Source of the DNA: Sphingomonas bacterium
GTDB taxonomy: Bacteria > Pseudomonadota > Alphaproteobacteria > Sphingomonadales > Sphingomonadaceae
NCBI RefSeq assembly: GCF_903643065.1
Contig: NZ_CAHJWX010000017.1
Location: 1-15,637, forward strand
DNA length: 15,637 nucleotides
Direction: 5' to 3'
A model generated the notes under the pieces. The model worked only from the letters and a program-made list of their open reading frames with translations. It was not told where the DNA came from and ran no database searches. Made by a program: the position numbers and the translations under genes. The stretch's first letter is position 1. Every line of letters starts with the position of its first letter. Positions 1 to 6,206 of this stretch are shown here, one piece after another.

Positions 1-2
1 CC

Positions 3-491
3 CGCGCCAGGTTCGCCGACATGGCAGGCCGCATCGAGCCGAACCGGTTCCACGATGCGGGCTATACGGCGACGCTGCGGGACATGATCGCCCGGGTGAT
101 CACCGCCGAGGCGCCGATCCGCGACGACCTGCTGGTCGAGCGGATCGCCCGGGCGCACGGGTTTCGCCGTTCCGGCCGCGTCATCCGCGATCGCGTGATG
201 ACGCTCGCGCGCGCCGTCACGCACGCCGAGCAGGAGCCCGGGGGCGCGACCTTCCTGTGGCCCGATATCGCCGCCGCGGCGGCATGGGAGCGGGCGCGCT
301 ATCCGGCGACGGTCGAGGATGTCCGGGCGCTGGAGGACATCGCCTTGCCGGAGCTCGGCGCGGCGCTCCGCGCGTGTCCGGGCGACGACGCCGAGGGCGC
401 CGCGGCGCGCGCCTTCGGCATCCGACGCCTCAGCGCCACCGGCCGCGAACGCCTGCGTCGCGCCACTCCAGCGACGGGCCACCTGCGATAG
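3..491 (+). CDS. C-terminal end of a DUF3320 domain-containing helicase-like protein (5' end outside window)
   Basis: The reading frame is open to the window edge, so this is the tail of a longer protein; the ATG at 21 is probably internal. The segment around DMIARVITAEAPIRDDLLVERIAR followed by G-FRRSGRVIRDRV and a later FLWP resembles the DUF3320 domain, which ends large SF1 helicase-like proteins (often with DUF4011 and a Vsr-like nuclease region). Those upstream domains would lie outside the window and cannot be seen. The domain resembles a winged-helix-type fold rather than a catalytic unit, so no activity can be assigned from this fragment. The gene stops 87 nt left of the left att repeat and converges on the tRNA-Leu locus, so it is either resident chromosome or the edge of a neighbouring island. 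Codon use is GC-rich like the right flank. The family call is from motif memory and is moderately secure; a stand-alone short gene starting at 21 is the alternative. Confidence 0.65.
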   Translation, partial: RARFADMAGRIEPNRFHDAGYTATLRDMIARVITAEAPIRDDLLVERIARAHGFRRSGRVIRDRVMTLARAVTHAEQEPGGATFLWPDIAAAAAWERARYPATVEDVRALEDIALPELGAALRACPGDDAEGAAARAFGIRRLSATGRERLRRATPATGHLR

Positions 492-578
492 ATCGTTGCA
501 GATTTGTCCGCCCCGCGCCGGTCCTGATCCGTCCTCCGCGAGGTCAATCAAAACCGGCTTTCCTGCATATTGCAAAAT

Positions 579-599
579 TGGTGCCAGAAGAGGACTCGA
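579..599. repeat. Left att site (attL-like copy of tRNA-Leu 3' end, one base shorter)
   Basis: The exact core CCAGAAGAGGACTCGA (584-599) matches 12421-12436. To its left both copies read TGGTGC, but the tRNA copy has one more C before the core (three Cs against two). The copy covers the CCA, discriminator, 3' acceptor strand and part of the T-arm, so recombination probably occurs in the T-loop region. The missing C falls in the acceptor strand. Beyond position 599 the sequences diverge (GATTG against GAACC). Confidence 0.8.
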
Positions 600-652
600 T
601 TGTGCGCTTTAAGCCAATGATAAAGAACGCAATATAAATCCAACCTCTCTCG

Positions 653-679
653 AAGGCCCCCAAAAGGGCCCCCAAAAAG
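653..679. repeat. Left pair of putative integrase arm-type sites
   Basis: Two tandem direct copies of a GGCCCCC-A(n) motif are seen, AAGGCCCCCAAAA (653-665) and AAAGGGCCCCCAAAAAG (663-679). The second is a 17-nt exact match to 12278-12294 at the other end of the island, in the same orientation. Their position 54-80 nt inside the left att is what is expected for arm-type binding sites of the N-terminal domain of a tyrosine integrase. The function is inferred; the repeat identity is seen directly. Confidence 0.7.
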
Positions 680-1035
680 ATTGTTGTTACTACCGTTCCA
701 GGCTTTGGCTCCCCTTGCCGTTCGCTTCGCGTCGCTGCCGGAGGAGGCGATTCGAACCGAGCGCGAAGTCTATGTGCTAGCCGAAAAAGCGATGAGCTAT
801 CTGGTCCACACCCTATGCGGCAAGCCGCCGGGCACAAGTGTATGTTTGTCCTAGGCAATTCCTGCAAACTTCCCCGGTCCACGATCGCTTTACGCCGCAA
901 TACGGTGCTAAATGTTTGATATAACGCAATATTCCAGGACTGTAAATTTCGCGCTTTCCTACACCTCCGGCCGCGGGTTAGTCGGGTATGCCTTTCGAAG
1001 CGTGACCACGCTCCTCCGCTCACTGGAGGACGTGA

Positions 1036-1218
1036 ATGTCAGATATTGAGAAAAGCGCAGAGCCTTTGGCTGTCCGGGTCGCAGTGGCGTGTAGTCTCAC
1101 GGGTTTGGGCCGAACAACCATCTATGAGTTGCTGAAATCAGGTAGACTTCGAAGCGTGAAGGTCGGGCGCGCACGTTTGATCGATCGAGCAAGCTTGGTA
1201 GGCTTGCTGGACGGCTAA
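1036..1218 (+). CDS. Small AlpA/excisionase-family helix-turn-helix protein
   Basis: This is a 60-residue protein that is nearly all one MerR-like winged HTH of the excisionase/AlpA type. The segment GLGRTTIYELLKSGRL is the helix-turn-helix, and VKVGRARLIDRASLVGLL is the wing and final helix. A strong Shine-Dalgarno GGAGG (1025-1029) six bases before the ATG fixes the start. Proteins of this size act either as recombination directionality factors (bending DNA for excision) or as small repressors; the sequence cannot tell which. It is the only island gene on the plus strand and stops 8 nt from the end of res, so the two converge. It is clearly related to the HTH protein at 9975-10142 (shared GLGRTT-Y, DGRL/SGRL and K-GR-RL positions). 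Its location beside the left att and arm repeats makes an excisionase role plausible. Confidence 0.85.
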   Translation: MSDIEKSAEPLAVRVAVACSLTGLGRTTIYELLKSGRLRSVKVGRARLIDRASLVGLLDG

Positions 1219-1226
1219 CGTGAGAC

Positions 1227-3890
1227 TCAATCCGTATTGAACGCCCCGGCAGCCTCACCGAGCGTGCGAACAGGGTTCAAGCGGCCTTCCCAGGCTTCCT
1301 GGCGCACGAACATCGCCCGGTAGCGGTTCGGCGCATCCTGTTTGGTCGCATCAGCGCACCAGAGCTTGAGGCGGTCCCACTTGCGCGGGTCGTCCAAATC
1401 CTCGCGTCCCTTGGTTTCGACGATCCAGACGGTGCCGTCGACCGCCCGCGCGATGAAGTCCGGCCGGTAATCGCGTACGATGCCCCCGCCGGCCGATTGG
1501 TATTCGACGGTGAAGCCCGTCGCTTCCGTGTTCTTGTAGAACGCCTGAACGTCCGCCGCCCCCTCCAGGAAGCGGGCGAAGGCGAGTTCAAAGGCATTGT
1601 CGCCGACGACCTTGTTCATCAGCGATTTGGTCGCCTCGATCACGTCCCGCCGCTTCGTCACTTGCGGCCGGGTTGCCGACAGCTTGATCCGGTCGACGAC
1701 GTGCGTGTCGCCGCTGTCGTGCACGGTTAGCCGATTGATCGCGCCCTTGATCGTGTCGAACAGCGCGCGGGTGACGCCCGTCTCGCTCAGGTTCCGCAAG
1801 ACGTTCGGGTCATCGAGCGACACCTTACGGTCGAACAACCCGTCTTCGATGAACGGCACCAGCTTCCCGAACAGCACGTCATAGCCGCCCACCAGCCGCA
1901 AATCGTCCTTGATCGACTTGGCGAACCACCCGACGACGTTGCGCCAGTCCGCGACCGCGCCCGCGTCGAGCTGCGTCGTGTGACTCACCTCGTCGGTGCG
2001 AATGTCCCGGAACACGATTTCGCGCTGCTCGGCTTCGGTGAACTCGCGCAAGGGTACGCGGGGGGCGGGCAGGCTGGCGTCGTCGATTTCCTCGAAACGA
2101 TAGAACTGGCGTTCGATGCGTGGCTTCAGCTTGGGGAGTTCGATGTCGAGCGCGGCAACGTCCTTGTCGCGGTCGATTTCGACGACCATCGGCCCGGCGG
2201 GTCCGCTGTTGCTCCCCATCGGCCGCTGTTCAAGCTCGACGCCTTCGTTCTTGATCGTCTCGACGAACTCCAGGAACCGTTCGGTGCCGAGCACGCTGAC
2301 CTGTTCCTTGACGTCGCGCCCGGTGAACATGCGTCTCAGCCCGCGCCCGATCGTCTGTTCGGGCAGGATGTTCGACGGGGCCCTGAAGGCGCGCAAGCCG
2401 ACGATCGTCGTCACGTTGCGGACGTCCCAGCCTTCGCGGAGCACCATGACGGACACGACCGCCAGGTAGGGGCTTTCCCAGCCATCGATTTCACGGCTCT
2501 GCTTGCGCAGCTCGTCGAGTTCGGCCTTGCCCTTCCCCGTCGCGCTTTCCGAAATCTCGCCGTTGTCCTTGGTGTGGATCACCAGCACCTTGTTCTTCAG
2601 TTCGGGATAGCGCGTGCTCAGCCACTCAGCGACCCGGTCACAATTGGACGTGTTGTCCGTCATGACGAACAGCACCGACTTCTTGCCGGCCTTCCTCAGC
2701 TCCCCGAAGGCCCGCTTCCATTCTAGCACGCCCAGGTCGAGATGGTCCTGATACTGCTCGACGAAGTCCTCACTTTGCCGGACGGTCAGGCGCGCGCGGC
2801 TGGCGGCGTCGGGCAGAACGGGCGTCTTGACCACGCCTTGGGCGATCGCCTCGACCAGCGGATAGTCGGACACCGTCTGTACGAAGATTGCGCCGTTGTT
2901 GTGCTTGGGCGTCGCGGTCAGGTCGAATTGCGCGGACAGCCCCGTCCCTCGTCGCCGCAGCCCCGCGTCGAGTTCGCCCATTTGCCGGAACCAGGCCGTG
3001 CCCTCGCGAACATGGTGTGCCTCGTCGTTGATGACGATCAGGTCCGGCACGGACCGCACGATGATGCCCAGGTCCGCCTTGCTGTCCGTCGTCTTGGCCA
3101 CCGGCTTCGCGCCCAGGAATTGCTCGCGCAAGTCCCACGTGGGCGTTGCCCGCCCACCTTCGTCAACGCGGTGGATGTTGGTCAGGAACAGATTGCCGCG
3201 CGGCGCGACGTGCCCGATGTCGTCCTGCACGTGCACAGTCAGTTGGAAGTCGGCGCTCCAGTCGCGCCGCTCATAGCCGTTCGGCGGCAACACCGGATCG
3301 CTGTGAAACACGCGCGCGCCGTCGAAATCGACGCGCAGCCGGTCGAGCACGATGATGTTGGGCGCAACCAACAGCGTGTTAGTGGATAGAGTCGAATCCG
3401 CCTCATAGAGCTTATGATAATAGCTCCAGGCGATCAGCAGGCTCGCGACCTTGGTCTTGCCCGCCCCGGTCGCGAGCTTCAGGACGTAGCGAGTCCAGTC
3501 CTCAACGAACATTTGCTGCGATACCGCGCCCGTGCTGTCATAGGCGATTAGGCTCAACGGGTCACGTGCCTTGGCGACTTCATACAGCCACACCGCACTT
3601 TCCACTGCCTCGCGCTGCGCGAAATACCACTGCCAGAGGAACGGGCCGTCGTTGCCGTACAGCACATGCTCACGTTCGAACCACCAGCGCAGCAGCGCGC
3701 GGGTAGTCTCGCTCGCCCCGGCATAGCCCGTCCCTCTCCACGCCGCGACGCCGCGCCGAACCTTGTCGACCAGCGGCGGAATGAGCGAGGCTTGCCCCAT
3801 GCCGCCCAGCAGCTCGTCACCGGGATACCAGCGGACGTCGGGGGATAGGATCGCATAGGGATCGGCGGAAAAGGCGGGGTTGAGCGGCAT
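1227..3890 (-). CDS. res: Type III restriction enzyme Res subunit (SF2 helicase plus PD-(D/E)XK nuclease)
   Basis: This 887-residue protein has the full set of Res hallmarks. Walker A is ATGAGKT (140-146), motif II is DEAH (289-292), motif III is TATP (325-328), and helicase motif VI is QTIGRGLRR (512-520), preceded by REGWDVRN. Near the C-terminus a PD-(D/E)XK nuclease site is visible, with Asp811 in RPDF and Glu825-x-Lys827 in VETKG. In type III systems Res binds Mod, uses ATP to communicate between unmethylated sites and cleaves at a distance. All catalytic motifs are intact, so activity is expected. The ATG is 3 nt past the mod stop, implying translational coupling. Length is in the usual 850-1000 aa range. 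Some defence systems use similar helicase-nucleases, but the adjoining mod makes type III Res by far the best reading. Confidence 0.93.
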   Translation of the reverse strand: MPLNPAFSADPYAILSPDVRWYPGDELLGGMGQASLIPPLVDKVRRGVAAWRGTGYAGASETTRALLRWWFEREHVLYGNDGPFLWQWYFAQREAVESAVWLYEVAKARDPLSLIAYDSTGAVSQQMFVEDWTRYVLKLATGAGKTKVASLLIAWSYYHKLYEADSTLSTNTLLVAPNIIVLDRLRVDFDGARVFHSDPVLPPNGYERRDWSADFQLTVHVQDDIGHVAPRGNLFLTNIHRVDEGGRATPTWDLREQFLGAKPVAKTTDSKADLGIIVRSVPDLIVINDEAHHVREGTAWFRQMGELDAGLRRRGTGLSAQFDLTATPKHNNGAIFVQTVSDYPLVEAIAQGVVKTPVLPDAASRARLTVRQSEDFVEQYQDHLDLGVLEWKRAFGELRKAGKKSVLFVMTDNTSNCDRVAEWLSTRYPELKNKVLVIHTKDNGEISESATGKGKAELDELRKQSREIDGWESPYLAVVSVMVLREGWDVRNVTTIVGLRAFRAPSNILPEQTIGRGLRRMFTGRDVKEQVSVLGTERFLEFVETIKNEGVELEQRPMGSNSGPAGPMVVEIDRDKDVAALDIELPKLKPRIERQFYRFEEIDDASLPAPRVPLREFTEAEQREIVFRDIRTDEVSHTTQLDAGAVADWRNVVGWFAKSIKDDLRLVGGYDVLFGKLVPFIEDGLFDRKVSLDDPNVLRNLSETGVTRALFDTIKGAINRLTVHDSGDTHVVDRIKLSATRPQVTKRRDVIEATKSLMNKVVGDNAFELAFARFLEGAADVQAFYKNTEATGFTVEYQSAGGGIVRDYRPDFIARAVDGTVWIVETKGREDLDDPRKWDRLKLWCADATKQDAPNRYRAMFVRQEAWEGRLNPVRTLGEAAGAFNTD

Positions 3891-3893
3891 GGC

Positions 3894-6206
3894 CTAGACT
3901 TCCACCCCGATTACCTTGGTCGTGTCGTTGCCGAATATGTCGATCACCTTGATCGCGATCCGCTTACGGCCGGGCGTCGCATATTCGTGCGTCGCGCTGG
4001 TCAGCTCCAGCGCCCGGTTGCGCCGGGTGCGGAAGCTCTGCCATTCGTTTTCGAAGATGTAGCGCCCCGTCCATTGCGGAACGTGCTTCACCGTTCCGTC
4101 GGCTTGCGACACCGTTTCGTGGATCGTCTCCGGACGGCTGGCATAGTCAAAATCGACCGCCCAATAGTCGATCCAGTCGGTCCATTCCTTGGTCAGCACC
4201 TCGCGGGTGACGGTGCCGTCCTTCCCCTTGGTCAGCTTGACGACCTGCCCGTCGTCGACGGCCACCTTGGTGCCCGGCCGCATTCCGTCGATCAAGTTGT
4301 CGAGCCCGTCCTGTCGATAGGCGACTGCGAAGTTCGACAGGGTGACTGTCACCCGCCTCGCCCTCTTGTCGGCGATTGTCGCGCGCGCCTCTACATAGGC
4401 GAGATCGTGGAAGTTCACCTGTCCCTTGTCGATCGCCCGGCGGTCGAACACGTCCTTGGGGATGTAGCGCAGCGCGACCGCGACGCCTTTCGCCTTCGCG
4501 TCGTCGACTGCGCGCGGGGCTAGGCCCATTTCGAACTCGAAGCCGAGCACGTCGACACGCGCCACGCCCATGCGCCGCGCCGCTTCCACCGCTTCCGCGA
4601 CAGTCAGCTCGTTGACCGGTGCGTCCAGCGGCCCGACGACGATGAACGCGTTGTCTTTTACCCCGTGGAACGGCGGCGACTGTTCGACCGCTTGCGCGCG
4701 ATACGCCTCCAAAATCAGCGCGACATAAGCCGCTTCCTTCGCCGCCGCCGCTTGTGTGCGTTCACCAGCTGGCAGCGTTGGATCGATGCCCGCGAACCAT
4801 TGCCGCTCGTATTTGCCGAGGTTGAGGATTTCGAAGCTGCGCCACGGCTTGCCCGCCGCCTTCAACTCGCGCTGCACTCCGATCAGGCGTTTGCGACTGG
4901 TATGGACTGCGAAGCGGCCCAGGTCCGCACCGATCCACTTGCGGCCGAGCTTTTCAGCGACAGCGAGGGTTGTTCCAGAACCACAGAAAAAGTCTGCTAT
5001 AAGATCGCCGGGTCTAGAGGACGCGCCAATAATCCGCTCTAGCAGAGGCTCTGGCTTCTGAGTTGGGTAGCCAACATCCTCTGAACTCCACGAGTCGATG
5101 AACTTCAAGTCCGTCCAAAGGGTCGTTAGCGCAACCCCCGGCATTTCATCAAGATATTGCTTATAGCGCGGCATGCCGTTTTCGGTGTAGAACAGCCGGC
5201 CTGTATCGTGCAGTCGCTGCATCTCTTCTTGCTTGTAGCGCCAGATCCTTTTGATTCCATTCCACTGGTAAGACGCTCCTGTCTTTCTCGGAGCCGTGGT
5301 TGATCGAGAAAGCCACTTTCTGCCATTAGGATCGGAATATCTGTAATAGGTCTTAATGTACTCTTCGGTGTAAGGAGTGTATTGGTCATTCCATGTGTAG
5401 CTAGAACCGACTTTGTAGATTAAGATTGTGTCGTGTATTTTTCCCAACGTCGAGGCATCGCTATGACCGTGCCTTCGCTTATAAGCAACCTCGCCTAGCA
5501 GGTTTTCCTCTCCAAATACCTCGTCTAGCAAAGCGCGGAGTATATAGTTGACCCTATAGTCACAATGAACGTAGATTGTACCATCAAAGGCCATTACGCC
5601 TCGAATGGCAATAAGCCGTTCTAGGATCATCGAAGCGAACGAGTCAGCTCCACGGCCCCACGTATCTCTATAGGCAATTTCTTCGATTACGGTCGGCTCT
5701 TTTGTCAGGATTTCCCCGCCAACATCTATGTCTAAGTGGAAGTCCGCTCCGACGTCAAACGGCGGATCGATATAGACGAGCTTCAGCCCACCGGCCGCTT
5801 CGATCTCCCGCCGCAACGGGCCGCCCTTCAGACTCGACAGCACCAGCTTGTTGTCGCCCCAGATCAGCTTGTTCGACCAGCCGCCGCCTTGCCGCCCACC
5901 GCTGCCCATTTGGAACAGGTCCGCGACATGCGCGCCCGTCTCGCTGCGCGGCTCGTCGATTTGTTCGATGCTCTGGAAGGGCAGGACGACGTTGGTGACT
6001 TCGCTCGTCTTGCCCGGCCAGATCAGTTCCGCCTCACGCGGTTCGCGGAATAGCGTCCAGCGGAACCGGTCTGGTAACGGCTCCCCACGTGCGAGGTGGT
6101 CGGCAATCAGCGCCTTGTCGTCGTCGCTCAATTCCACTCGTGCACCTTCCACTCGCGCGGGCACCAAGGCTCCGACCCGCCGATCGTCGTTATGCCGTAC
6201 CGGCAC
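3894..6206 (-). CDS. mod: Type III Mod subunit, beta-class adenine-N6 DNA methyltransferase
   Basis: The 770-residue product shows the beta-class motif order: motif IV DPPF (147-150) first, then the target-recognition region, then YPTQKP (380-385, motif X) and the AdoMet-binding FFCGSGTT (406-413, motif I) followed by GADLGR. DPPF indicates adenine N6 methylation. After about residue 440 comes a long C-terminal region without recognisable motifs, probably for Res contact. The longest frame begins at a GTG (6206) overlapping the upstream gene by 17 nt. In-frame GTGs at V15, V19 and V24 are alternatives, and V24 (6135-6137) has a GGAAGG about 8 nt upstream, so the exact start is uncertain. Codons for residues about 153-413 average roughly 49% GC against 60-63% in flanking lines, which points to replacement of the recognition core by recombination. 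Confidence 0.92.
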   Translation of the reverse strand: MPVRHNDDRRVGALVPARVEGARVELSDDDKALIADHLARGEPLPDRFRWTLFREPREAELIWPGKTSEVTNVVLPFQSIEQIDEPRSETGAHVADLFQMGSGGRQGGGWSNKLIWGDNKLVLSSLKGGPLRREIEAAGGLKLVYIDPPFDVGADFHLDIDVGGEILTKEPTVIEEIAYRDTWGRGADSFASMILERLIAIRGVMAFDGTIYVHCDYRVNYILRALLDEVFGEENLLGEVAYKRRHGHSDASTLGKIHDTILIYKVGSSYTWNDQYTPYTEEYIKTYYRYSDPNGRKWLSRSTTAPRKTGASYQWNGIKRIWRYKQEEMQRLHDTGRLFYTENGMPRYKQYLDEMPGVALTTLWTDLKFIDSWSSEDVGYPTQKPEPLLERIIGASSRPGDLIADFFCGSGTTLAVAEKLGRKWIGADLGRFAVHTSRKRLIGVQRELKAAGKPWRSFEILNLGKYERQWFAGIDPTLPAGERTQAAAAKEAAYVALILEAYRAQAVEQSPPFHGVKDNAFIVVGPLDAPVNELTVAEAVEAARRMGVARVDVLGFEFEMGLAPRAVDDAKAKGVAVALRYIPKDVFDRRAIDKGQVNFHDLAYVEARATIADKRARRVTVTLSNFAVAYRQDGLDNLIDGMRPGTKVAVDDGQVVKLTKGKDGTVTREVLTKEWTDWIDYWAVDFDYASRPETIHETVSQADGTVKHVPQWTGRYIFENEWQSFRTRRNRALELTSATHEYATPGRKRIAIKVIDIFGNDTTKVIGVEV

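Larger units (their letters stand above)
492..1035. other. Long intergenic region: left island junction plus AT-richer regulatory stretch
   Basis: This 544-nt stretch has no convincing gene. Positions 492-578 are flank. Positions 579-599 are the left copy of the tRNA-Leu 3' end. Positions 653-679 hold two GGCCCCC-A(n) repeats shared with the integrase end. From about 680 to 1035 the DNA is AT-richer than the rest of the island (38% GC in the line at 901-960) and probably carries the promoter of the small HTH gene at 1036. A TTGATA (916-921) with TGTAAA (941-946) is visible, but the 19-nt spacing is poor, so no promoter is claimed. No terminator with a T-run was seen. Confidence 0.6.

Noticed and set aside
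735..758. tRNA T-arm-like segment with TTCGAAC on the minus strand, possibly another att remnant
   Set aside because: The bases around the loop do not form a T-stem and no acceptor stem or second copy is visible.
680..852. Plus-strand open stretch of 57 codons ending in TAG, with protein-like text (RTEREVYVLAEKAMSYL)
   Set aside because: No start codon with a ribosome site and no recognised family. It may be the remnant of a lost gene, but it is too short to support.
916..946. Possible promoter TTGATA/TGTAAA ahead of the HTH gene at 1036
   Set aside because: The spacer is 19 nt and the -10 matches poorly, in an AT-rich stretch where such matches arise by chance.
544..1023. A 159-codon open frame on the minus strand
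   Set aside because: It spans the att copy and the arm repeats, has no ribosome site or family resemblance, and its hydrophobic part is simply the translated repeat region.
1980..3389. Long plus-strand open frames opposite res
   Set aside because: They are antisense shadows in GC-rich coding DNA; the res frame has complete helicase and nuclease motifs.
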